From Ancylostoma caninum (taxonomy: Eukaryota; Nematoda; Chromadorea; Rhabditida; Ancylostomatidae): a stretch of 64,000 nucleotides of DNA. Under the pieces are notes generated by a model, which saw only the letters and a list, made by a program, of their open reading frames with translations, had not been told where the DNA came from and made no database searches. A program made the translations under genes and the position numbers. How positions within the stretch are numbered: the first letter of the stretch is position 1; each line of letters begins with the position of its first letter. Below are positions 43,723-54,237 of this stretch, in pieces. Location: the NCBI GenBank assembly GCA_037903475.1, contig JBAJFG010000047.1:4750001-4814000 (forward strand), written 5' to 3'.

Positions 43723-46439
43723 ATAATGAACAGTAAGATATGTACGATTGTGCACCACGATAACCACCCTAAAAGCCTCTTTATCAGCATGAAACCACTG
43801 CATTTCGTATTACGATGACGATTTTACTGTGTGAGAGGTGAAAATCACATATGTTCAGTCAGCGCTGGATTCTCAGCACATAGCGAGCCATTTTTCAGTT
43901 TACTGCGTGAATTATGGCGGATGTGGACGAGTTGTCGCGTAAGCACGTAATATTTCACAGAACGTGGGAAAAAGAAACTAGGAACTTCGATTTGAAGCGA
44001 ATTTTCACGAAAATCTCCAGTAAACACGTGTTTTTGTCCTACGGTAGAGATGCAATAGTGCAACAAGTAGTACGTGAAGAGTACCTCTGCTGTAACTGCA
44101 TAATAAATAACCAGACACGGCGTCGGAGCAAGAAAAAACGAGATTTACGAACCGGAGCGGTCTTTGTAATGCAGTATCTGCGTGTAAAAACGTGCTCGGC
44201 TTGAATTTCGCATTAGGCCGCCGAATGTCATTTAAGACGTGCTTTCTGCAGTTGCGTCCGAAACATCGAATTTTTCGCTCGTCACTGTCCTTCCTTCCAA
44301 AGTGCGTAGAGCAAGGAGTGAAAAATAATACAACTGTCAAAAAAATTTATTTTTTTCAAAACATGGCTTGAAGAAATCAATCAATAGTTGCGTGACCTAC
44401 AGTGATCCATTTTCGTCATACGGTAGCTCATTTGTTGTGCAGATAGCGCGACTCCCGCCACTTATTCGCATAGAAAACAAAGCGCGCGCGATTTCAAATT
44501 AACCGGCACCAGGCACGAAAATTGCTCAGCTGAACTCTTCCATTAACGTATTGCTGTTTTTGCCGGTTGTGCAATTGCACCAAACACCGAATTTCCCGAC
44601 ATCGATTGTCCAGCAAAAATGGTGGCTTTCATACACAGCATTAATTATTGATAAACGTTAATATGATTACTGTAAACGCTCTTTTTCACAAAATTGACGG
44701 CTAAAAATGAATATTTGGTGCAAATACACAAGAGCATTGTAGGTGGAATTTTCTCCTTTTTAAGATTCTTTTTTTAAGGAGAGGGCCAAACGTCAGGTGC
44801 ATCAGCGATCAAAGAACATCCACAATAATTTTCGGTCATGAGCGGAAAAGCCTACTAGCGCACGATTACCCTGGAAAAAAAAAACAGATTTTCCCCTATC
44901 ATCGTATTGGGAATTGTGGCCCATCGTGAGACTCAGAATCCAACGATGCGCCAAGTTACGCTCTTCGAGAAATTTATCGCAGAGCCAAAAGTGGTCAGCA
45001 TCGTATTTCTTCGCGCAGATTTTTTCATTTGCCAGCAATATTTTAGAGCACTTAGCAAGTGATGAATCTAAACTCAACAGTAACTGCGAATAAAATGTGT
45101 AAGTTGGAGCTTCGTTGGATATTATGTTACCTGATGGCTATTAAGACCCACGTAAAGCCTTCATATGGCAGTGATTTGTTGTGAAGGCAACCGCACAATA
45201 ACCTCGTTTTCCACGCAGGACCACAACGATCAAAGATGTAAATTAGCGAGGGTGTCGCCGTCCATGAGGTTAATTGAAAGTGCGCAAAAACACTGAAAGC
45301 ACAGCCATCTAAGATGTGCAAATTTGATCCCTATGTGACCTTAGTCTGCATTTTTGCGTTGTTTTGTTTTCAACAGTCGTAACTAGCTCTGTTTGTAGTG
45401 GAATATTCAGGCTGTACAACTGCTCCTGCGAGGTTTTTGTCTTCTTACGTCATTGGATTAGCGTCAAAATTTGGTAGCTTGTGGTGCAATTGCACAAACA
45501 ACTCTCCTGTCATTAAAACAAATCCGATTGACTTACTATAGGACAAAAACGATACAGTAGCGCAAAATTAGAAAGGTAAAAGTGCTCCGCTTCCTGGGAT
45601 TTCTCGGATGCGGTGGGAAGAAAGGACACTACATGGTGAAAATAGGCGTACAATAGGGTACAAAACACCAAGAGATCGCCGTAGGGTAAACTATAACCGA
45701 TGGCAAACCCAGATCATGGTGAGACAACGACTGCATTTCGACACTATGCTCATTCCTGTGTAATATGGCAAAAAAAACTTGTGCAAGCATCGAATTGGAC
45801 AAAATGACAATTTACTGGAAAAATAAACTATTTTTCAGATAATGTTGGCTTTGCTAGAGAGAATTTTTGTTTAAAAAAAAGAACTGCGCTGTAGTTCAGG
45901 TAAAACAAGGTGAATGTTCAAGACGACTGGTTACTGTAGAAGAAATATGGTGTAATAACAGAAAATATGTGGGAAACTACGATATTTCTAGTAAATACTG
46001 TATCATTGGAGAAGTAAAAATTGATGGATAAAAGACCTAAGGAATGTAAGAAGTAGCAAGAGAGGATAGTGAAGTGGAACAGAAGTTTTCATCTTATTTT
46101 TCTCACTGTAAGAAAAATTATTTGGTGTAATTACACAAAATAATGGCAAAAACACGCGAAATTACAGAAAAATAATTTATGGTGGCTTCATAACAGGAAA
46201 TATGTTGACAAAGAGAACAGAAGTTGCGGAATGAAAAAGTAAGTGGATAAATACACTTGAAAATACGTAAATATATTAAAAAATAATGCATTATAAAAAT
46301 ATAACGCTGAAAGCTTGCGTAAAGAATCGATTTGAGAATTTGGCACCTCAGCATTGACGTGAAAATCTCAAAATCTTCAGATTCTCGAATAAAATTTACC
46401 ACAGTATTACTGTACGACCTCTGGTGGGCATCCTGGCTT

Positions 46440-47360
46440 TATAATGGCACAAAAACGACGCGAAAAGCGTGTAAAAACGCCAGAAAAACGTGCTAAGGAC
46501 CTGCGGCGGGCGCGGCGCTCGTCGCTGGTGACGAGAAGGCGCCGGCGCCAGAGTCGTTCGACGTGCCTCCGGCGTTCGCTGAACACGCACCACAGACCAC
46601 AGTCCATCGCATATCTCAGGCGCTGGCGTTCGTGCTACGCTCGTGCGACGACGGTAGCAGCACAGCACACCACCAACGCTCGTCGCCTCACACCGCCGCG
46701 CTACTAGCCGTGTGTGTGCTGTCTGTATTGCGAGAAGAAAAAAAACCTATCATCACACATAAAATACACCACTAGACGACGACAACGACGAGCAATTGCA
46801 CCAAAAGTACGCGCAATCACGCAATCTGACGTGACACCACGAAATACACGACGCACGCGCGTCCGACGCGATGAATGACGCAGCGACGAACAGAAGATGA
46901 ACGAGTGAGCGAGTGAGTGAGTGAGGAATGAGTGAGCAGTGAGTGATCAGCAACACGAGGATCCGCGCGATCGATCGATCGTCACCGATCGCACAGCAGA
47001 GCCAGCACGACGGGACCAGCTGTCGGAAGTTCATGCGTTGTTGTGACGTGACGTGAAATGCCCCCAGGCGATGGCAGCAGCAGCAGCGGCGGCAGCGGCG
47101 GCGGCAACCGCCCGCTCTCCCACCGCCCCGACGCCGCCGGCAGCCCCCGACGAGAGCGAGGGGGCGTGGTCCCCGGCGAGGGTCAACGATCGATGTGTGT
47201 GTATGTGAGTGTGTGTGTGTGGACGTGTGTGGGTGCTTCTCGAAGTGACCACGACGCTGTGACGACGTCTGGATCGGCAGCGATGCTCGACGACGTCCAG
47301 CTGTCACCAACAGCCTGCTGCCAGCCGGCAATTTGTCAACGATGTACGACTAATTAGTTT
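46440..47360. other. Long GC-rich, CpG-rich island with GAGT, TG and GCA/GCG runs
   Basis: The longest GC-rich block of the window. It contains a GAGT run (46895-46950), a GATC run (46970-46982), a GCA/GCG run (47070-47105) and a TG run (47195-47232). Plus frames start at 47058 (MPPGDGSSSSGGSGGG, 99 codons) and 47070 (poly-Ala, then TARSPTAPTPPAAPDESEG). Either could be the N-terminus of a regulatory protein with low-complexity sequence, but no donor or second exon was confirmed. Confidence 0.4.
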
Positions 47361-47572
47361 GTGAAGCCGACGAGACGCAGACAACAGTGGCTCGCAGAGA
47401 GCGAATCCATGAATAACCTTGGATTAACTCTGAAGATCCTGGATTTCTTCGTCAAACTTTGATTTACCACTATGGCACTTTTTGTGCCACTTGTTCGTTC
47501 ACACTGCACACGACTCGCTTAGGAAAACCCGGCCTAATTTATAATAACGGCCTGTTAGACGCCCGGGTCTGG

Positions 47573-47680
47573 GTGCACCGTTGAAATTACCCAGGGTAGA
47601 TGAGCTGACACCGGTGTCACTGATGTGTTAATTTGGAGTGTGTTAACACGTTTACCCTGGGTAATTTCAATAATGCATGC
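47573..47680. mobile_element. TIR-family MITE copy 10 (best preserved ends)
   Basis: Left GTTGAAATTACCCAGGGTAG, right GTTTACCCTGGGTAATTTCA then ATAATGCATGC. The family consensus has ends of about 28 bp: GATGCATCATTGAGATTACC then CAGGGTAA, with GTTGACGATGGGTAAAT near the middle. Confidence 0.75.
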
Positions 47681-47740
47681 GGTCTCTGGACTAAGCCGGA
47701 TTCCTACTGGCTGAAGGATCTATTCCAAGATCTGCGCCTG

Positions 47741-47852
47741 CATGCATCATTGGAACTACCCAGGATAGTGGCGTTGATGCTCATGTTACCAATAGGTTAG
47801 AGGGTTTGAGAGGGTTAGCACTTTTACCCTGAGTAATCTCAATTATGCATGC
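47741..47852. mobile_element. TIR-family MITE copy 11
   Basis: GCATGCATCATTGGAACTAC at the left; TTTACCCTGAGTAATCTCAA then TTATGCATGC at the right. It lies about 60 bp from copy 10. Confidence 0.7.
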
Positions 47853-47859
47853 CTACTCT

Positions 47860-50800
47860 GAGAAAACGAAAGGATTAGACTAAGCAGAGGTATCATGAAT
47901 TTAACCCGAGCGGAGAGGAGGCGGCGCTTAAAAGAACAATCTAGTGGCCCCAAGTGGAAAAACCTTATTGCCATCGTTTTTTGTCCACTTGAGATCAAAA
48001 CAGGAGGCTAACGGGAAACGAATCCGAGGAAAAAAAACCTGGTTAGCCCTGACAATCCTGGATTTCTTTGTCGAATAAATGGGTTTAACTTTAACAGCTT
48101 TTAGAACTTTAACATTACAAAATACTTTTATTAAGCCGTAGACGTTGTAAGGACAGGATAAGGACATAGTAAAATATAAAAAATGTATAGATAGAATATA
48201 AATTTCCTTTGATACGTTCCAGGCAATCATTTAAACAGCCTTTATTGTCATTCAGGCGTCGTTTTTCTTGCAGTTTGGCCAGGAAATTCATTCCAAGAGC
48301 AGCAGCGGTCCATTTGCCTGAGCGGTTCGGAATAGCAGATTAATCCCTATGATTCAGCGACCTGAGAGAAGTATTTCGGGGGAAAAGACAGTGTAGAAAG
48401 TGAGAAGAAATACAAAAATCCGCTTTTATACAATTGAGACAGGTCGAAGATTGATTTCGCTTCCTACAAAACAAACTTCACGGTAGGGACCGTTGTTGTA
48501 AGACCCGCTTGAATAGTCTAGTTACTCGTTTATTTGCAGCATACCAATTTGTTTGCATATTTTCCACGGTGAAGAGAACCGTATTTGACAAGGATTCGTG
48601 ATTTTCCAAGACTAATTGGCTAAATTTAGCTCAGCTGAAAGAAGAGGATTTTTTCGACACGTAAAAAATTACCGTAGATAATCTTGGTTACGCCCCTAAC
48701 CTTATTGCTGCATTTGCGGGATTTAGACCGCTTGCACTTTGAACACTGGAAAAACCGCAGCTAAAAAGTGCACTTGGGGAGCAAAACACATGAAGAAACA
48801 GCTTCTGGTGGCAATTTTTTACCACCACACCTTTTATCTTCAGGCGGAGCAATAGCACCCTAAATTGGTTACTCGACACCTATAAACAAGTTCTTGCCAA
48901 TCACCATGGAGAATTTGGGTAAATGGGAGTAATGGTGGAAAAAATCCAAGAGAAGTTGAGAAATTCCCAGAATACAAAAAATCCATCTTGTAGTCGATTT
49001 TAGAGTGATTGGGGCAATTATACTACCTGTACTGTTCTTACAGTATGCCTAAACAGATAAGAATTAAGGATTTATGCGACTAGTGGCTGGAGAAGTTCAG
49101 GAAAAAACACTCCTGATAAATCACTGCAGTCGTGGATACGGTAGCGAATGACACAGGTACGGCGATTAGTTGCAGCGCAGACAATTTCTCTACTGTAGCC
49201 TACATACATAGCGTAACACCTACAGTATACCATTTATCTCCAGCAGTTTCATTGAAATCCAAATTTCAACCATCACCAGCACTAGAAAAGCGTATTGTGC
49301 AATCGCAGACCCTACACAGCCGCTCTATCAAATTCCTAACTTTTTTCCGGGATTAATGTGGCCTATTTATCAGTCCGCAACACAGAATTACGGATTGGAC
49401 GGCGCACAGCTGACGCATTTTTGCGGACTTTTTTTTATTTAATGGATTGTTGTGCCGAATTCGAATAAAAAGGTGATGCATACTGTTGACTCATCTGCAA
49501 TACCTCTCCAAGCAGTGGAGCAGGCGAGTAAAGCTCCAGATAACCTGGAAACGATGACAACTTTGTTTATGATTTTATTCATTTGTTTATTAACACCACA
49601 GAGAAACGAACAACATAAGGAGCAAACATGTCGAAAAGTGGCTGGGAACCGATAGCAGAGCAAATTTTCTACAACAACTGCCTTCCCCTTCAATTTCGCC
49701 AGAGAAAGACACCAAATTTAGTAGTGTAACACTATTTTTCTGCATTTTTATATGAAATTTCACTTCCTGTTCAGAAAGTACACGCGGAATTCCCTGAACT
49801 CCTGGCAATCGGAGCGATTTCTGGGATTTTCTGCATCGTGCACATTGCATTTTACGCAACAGAGCAGAAAGTACACTAGTGTTGATCGGAACCGTCCGTA
49901 TTTTGGGTGCAGAATTCATTTTCTTAGCAGACTTCCTGTTTTTCAACGGTGTTCTTCTCCAATGTTTGCAATTTTAATGTCCACATGCCATTATCCGCGT
50001 TTCTTACAGTCACCTCTTGGAAAAAATCAAATCTAATTTAGCAAAAATGGCGGGAAACTTGAATTTTCCACTTAAAGACTGAAAATTGGGGTGGATGACA
50101 TTTGCTCCTCACATGATCACCGATAAAGGGAATTTTTTAATTGTCATGTTGTTCAATGACTATTATAGGAACATCTGCTAACTATGTTACGATTAGAGCT
50201 AATTCAATTTACGTCGTTTTATCGAATTATTTCTCCTTAGCAAAGATCCCAGTCTATGTAACATCTTCGCTGTTGTTGTAACATTTCTGCTGTTGAGGGA
50301 AAATTCAAATTCTTGAAAAAAAAAGAACACTTGTAAGAACAAAAACAACTATAGAGTTCAACAACAAAACCATAAAACTCCTCGTGTAAGAATTTCAAGA
50401 TTCTGTAAAAGTTAAGAAGTTACATGATTTGAAAAGTGAAACACCTAAGGCGCCTAATACCTCAACACTCTACATTACTCTTGACTTGCTCAGTAAAAAA
50501 AAAATTCATTAGATGCATACATTCTGAAAGTCAAATAACCGTAAAATTTGCAAAAATTGCACCTTCAGCAGATATGATGATGCATACCAGGAAACGAAAT
50601 CAGCTTTCCGGATTAAAATAGAACCAAAGGAAATGACCAAGGGAGCTCTAAAAACGAGGAAGATCCTGCAAAATGCGTTAAAATCCTGGAAAATTCATGA
50701 AAATCCTAGTGCATGAAAATGCGGGATTCTAGAAATTCCGTATCATTCTCTATTTAAAAATCTATGAATACTTTTTCTACTACAGAACTATTACTTTCCG

Positions 50801-51146
50801 AATAGGTAAGAAAGGAAAAACTAATATTCTTATGTGTGGTTAGCGCATTTTATGCAAGTAATATCTTGTCATCTCCGGTAGGGCACAAACCAGAGGTAGA
50901 TTTGCAAAATTTCGTAAAGTCCACAAAAAATCCTTGCAAACTCGTTGATATCCCAGTCTGCTCGTCACTTGAGCACTCATTCATATCTAAGTTGACTATC
51001 GCTCGTAAAAATCCTGCCAAAAGGACAAGTTAAGGACAGCTCTGGGGTTGCGCACGCACGCACGCACGCGCCTTCCTGGGCTTACGACAGGCATCGAAAA
51101 ACAGGCATTTTGGAGCGGGGCCAGCTCGCCTGCCTCTTTTTCTGGA
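47860..51146. other. Stretch without recognisable genes
   Basis: AT-rich with scattered short frames. The motif AGTCCGCAAAAATGCGTCA appears inverted near 49412-49434. I see no gene here. Confidence 0.4.
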
Positions 51147-51683
51147 TCAACTGCACGTGTTCAGAGTTCCAGAAAAAAAAACGGCACTCAAATTCACTAT
51201 ATTAGGTGTTAGGTTACGCTTCGCTTGAATTTCTGCACACCCAACTGCCAGCGCACGGACATCGTACATGCGGCCAACAATTTTTTTTCTCCTTATAATC
51301 ATGAAAAATTGCTGTCGTCGACGAAATTGCAGACATTGCGCTGCTGGCCCTCCGGCAAATGTCATACCCTTGCAGGACTGCGTGACATTCTCGCAACAGA
51401 ACACTAAACATTGCCATTTGTTCGCATTAAAAATGGCTCTGGCGTCATTTATAGTGTCACGCGTGCACAACACCAAAATAGCAAGCTGACGTAGCAGTGT
51501 CGTCACGAGAATATCATTTATGTCCATTTTCACATTGTGAATACTGCCGAAAATTTCATTGGTGCTAATGGAGCCACAGAGATTTCTAGTATGACGCAAA
51601 AATGCACACACAGAAAATGATTTTATATAGATGGCTTCATGAATGGGATGAGGAGCGTCAAACCAAATAGATATGTGAGTCAT
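51147..51683 (-). CDS. Hypothetical 178-codon ORF
   Basis: An uninterrupted frame from ATG (51681-51683) to a stop at 51147-51149, long for this base composition. The protein starts MTHISIWFDAPHPIHEAIYI, has a hydrophobic stretch LLRQLAILVLC, several Cys (CLVFCCENVTQSC) and a basic segment FRRRQQFFMIIRRKK. No domain, signal peptide or splice context is recognised. A chance frame cannot be excluded: by rough estimate about one such frame per ten windows of this size would be expected. Confidence 0.3.
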   Translation of the reverse strand: MTHISIWFDAPHPIHEAIYIKSFSVCAFLRHTRNLCGSISTNEIFGSIHNVKMDINDILVTTLLRQLAILVLCTRDTINDARAIFNANKWQCLVFCCENVTQSCKGMTFAGGPAAQCLQFRRRQQFFMIIRRKKIVGRMYDVRALAVGCAEIQAKRNLTPNIVNLSAVFFSGTLNTCS

Positions 51684-52138
51684 AGTAGAATTACATTGTC
51701 TTATTCATTTATATATACTTATGCGTGTTTACATATATTTTTAGTATACAATAGTATGCATGTATTGCAGAAGTCAAGCGTTGCGAAACCAAAGGCGGGG
51801 TTGTGGGCGGCGCCAAGCAGCCTACAGCCAATAGCAGTCAAGGAAGACCGCCCTCCACCCACGTATCACGCTTTTCGTTGGGGTAGGCACCGCCTCGCTG
51901 TAACATTATAGATTTGGCTCTCGTCCAACGTGATGAAAAATATAATTACGCGTCAAATAATTTTTTGGTTCTGCACCTACATCCTATATATTTTTTCTAA
52001 TATTTAAATCCAGGAAGCATGTAACATGTGGTACCCCCGTAATACCTGGGAATTTTCCAGAACCAGGCAATCATTTCTAATTAAATGGTTGTTAATTTTA
52101 TTTAATTATGACGCGTTTCCGTCTGGCGCGGGTGAGCT

Positions 52139-52225
52139 CTGCGAATGGCCGATTAGTTGAATAAATTAGCCAATCACAGTGCTCGACCGCAACGCCCATT
52201 CTAGGTACTATAACGCTCCACAACG
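52139..52225 (+). repeat. CCAAT-box repeat, copy 3
   Basis: GCCGATTAGTTGAATAAATT, AGCCAATCACAGTGCTCGAC, CGCAACGCCCATTCTAGGTA, CTATAACGCTCCACAAC. The TATA-like CTATAAC lies about 43 bases after CCAAT. Confidence 0.55.
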
Positions 52226-52677
52226 CTGTAGTATGATGGACTAGCAGTAAGTCCTTCTCCACATTAGCCGATCAGACAGAGTCACACAAATTTCGGGCGG
52301 GTATCATTGTGAGGGAAAAAGGGGCGTGGCCAGGCGACTCTCATTGGCTCATTCGGGCCGCCCGCCACGCCCACCTTTTTGAACTCGTACAACTTCGATT
52401 ACTTTGTAAGACATGGTGTATGTAGGCATGATGTCGTAACTGACTCATAAATTTCAACTATATGAACCGTGTTTACAACTACATATTTGCTTTTTCACAT
52501 ATACACCTGCGAAAGTACTCTGGGGAGTAGGTCATCTATCACAAACAAACCACGCCTACATAATTCTCCACAAATCGCAAAAACCATGCAGCAATCCATT
52601 AACCTTTAATTTAACAACAATTCGAGCAAGCCAGTAGCATGTAACCAGTAAAAACTCGTTTGTCACCAGAATGATAA

Positions 52678-53148
52678 GTATAAATACTCAAGCACACAGT
52701 ATGTAAATCACAAAGAAGCAACAATTAAAACTGTCCGAGAAAAGCGTATAGGAGCATAGCAGTCAACAAATAAAATATGTCACGCTACTGGAAAACCAAT
52801 AGAAATGTCATTTAGCGTCATATCAACTTAGAAAATTCTAGAATAAATTAATTAGCAGAATAAAATATGTCCGTCATCAATATCAGTTTGAAACAACGTC
52901 CACAATTTAAAAAAACCTACAGAGCACAAGGCTTTCGTGTACACGTAGAAAATTATAAAGATCAATCAATAAATATTCGAAAAAAAAAACTAGGGACCCT
53001 TAAAGAATGGACTAAAAACTTGCAAAGTCATCTTTACCTCGTCAGATTCTGGCTGCACTTCAGCGGAAATCACCAATTTCAGGGGGAAACCGGCAAAAAA
53101 TCAATCAGAGTGCACAAAAAAAACAATAGAATCCCCCTTACAATTTAA
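52678..53148 (+). CDS. Possible small intronless gene (ORF 52867-53148)
   Basis: A TATA-like AGTATAAATACTC at 52678 precedes an ORF of 93 codons starting at 52867 (MSVINISLKQRPQFKKTYRA), strongly basic and without a recognised domain. ORF length alone is not significant here; only the TATA box argues for it. Confidence 0.15.
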
Positions 53149-53155
53149 CCCTCTA

Positions 53156-53260
53156 TGGCTATTGGTCAACGGGAACCGTCGGCCAATAGGAACTTGAAGA
53201 ACTAGAGGGGTGGAGCAATCGCGATAGTGTCGAAATATTTAAGAGCCCAATTTCACGATG
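53156..53260 (+). promoter_or_regulatory. Paired CCAAT boxes with TATA-like ATATTTAAGAGC
   Basis: CTATTGGTCAAC and CGGCCAATAGG lie about 20 bases apart in opposite orientation, followed about 55 bases later by ATATTTAAGAGC. The same TATTTAAGAGC occurs at about 56494 behind the CCAAT repeat at 56402. No clear gene follows. Confidence 0.3.
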
Positions 53261-53679
53261 ACGTAAAATAAAACAAGACAGGGTGAACAAGTACGAATTA
53301 CCAGTAGATAGATTACTTCAAAAAAAAAAAACCCAGATTACTTCAAAAAAAAACCCGATCCTGCGAAAAATTGGGTGTTCCGGGTTTTAACCCCCTCCCC
53401 CTATGAAACCCACTGAACCATCATCCAAATCAATAATGCAAAAATATCTTTGCTAAAAGTTTAAAACAGGCAAACACCAAAAATCTTAGTGCTCTCGACT
53501 CCGTTCAATTATTAGCCACCCTATTGGTCAATTGCATCCACCAATGGGAAAGCAAATAGCACTACATGGAAGGAGTCTATTCAAAACTTCAGCATTTCCT
53601 CCCAAAACTGATGACTACTACAATACCTGAACAGCCAGAAGTATAACTACCATAAGACCAAGACAACTGTCACAAAAAC

Positions 53680-54237
53680 CTATTTAACCTGACTCTTCGT
53701 GGCATACATATAGTCACGAGTCACGGGACGCTCTTTGATCCGAGCCATCTCCTTGCGGAGCAGCGCCAGCACCGCCTCGTTGGCATCCGAGCGATTATTC
53801 TTACTCTTATCTCTAATTCTCTCCCACTTCTTCTTCTCCACTGGTCTCTCCGCCTTCTTTTGCCGCTTCTTGTACCTCTTCGTCGCCTTTTCCACTAGCA
53901 ACTTCAATTTGCTAGCCTTCCTATTCGCCTTCTTGTACTGATCCGTGACCTTGCACCACTTCGCCGTAGCAGCCCGCGCTTTTTCGCGGTCTGATCGCGA
54001 AGCCGCGCGGTCTGCTGCTCGTTTCGCCTTCTCCGCTTTCGCTTTCAATTTCTCGGCCACTTCTTTCGCCTCTGACGCCTTGTCCTTGAGCTTTTCCATG
54101 CGTTCTCTGGCTTTCTCCGCCTTTTCACGTGCTTGCAGAGCAGCTGACTTTGAGCTGTCCGAATTCGATGTTGCCTTCGACTTGCCAGGCTTTTTCGCGT
54201 CTCCCGATCCTTTTGTCTGGTTTTGAAGTTGGACGAG
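53680..54237 (-). CDS. dsRBD gene last exon: Lys/Ala/Glu-rich coiled-coil tail
   Basis: Acceptor GTCTTTTCAG at 54238-54247, stop at 53680-53682, 185 residues. It begins LVQLQNQTKGSGDAKKPGK, has a Ser/Lys linker, then long heptad-like stretches such as AREKAEKARERMEKLKDK and AKRAADRAASRSDREKAR, and ends YMYATKSQVK. This is the longest well-supported exon in the window. Basic and Ala-rich, it probably has a nuclear or RNA-associated role (inference). Confidence 0.8.
   Translation of the reverse strand, partial: LVQLQNQTKGSGDAKKPGKSKATSNSDSSKSAALQAREKAEKARERMEKLKDKASEAKEVAEKLKAKAEKAKRAADRAASRSDREKARAATAKWCKVTDQYKKANRKASKLKLLVEKATKRYKKRQKKAERPVEKKKWERIRDKSKNNRSDANEAVLALLRKEMARIKERPVTRDYMYATKSQVK

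Larger units (their letters stand above)
36126..46400. other. Gene-poor stretch rich in short palindromic motifs
   Basis: No defensible gene. It is marked by repeated GTGCAATTGCAC palindromes and by many copies of a GTCCGCAAWTTTGCGT-like motif from about 40180 on. A tRNA-like segment, one fold-back element (43484), a candidate Cys-rich exon (42956) and a GC-rich island (39610-39840) are listed separately. Confidence 0.4.

Noticed and set aside
46753..47331. 192-codon minus ORF
   Set aside because: Made of translated low-complexity runs (THTHSHTHT, RRRRGGG, CCCC) in the GC-rich island.
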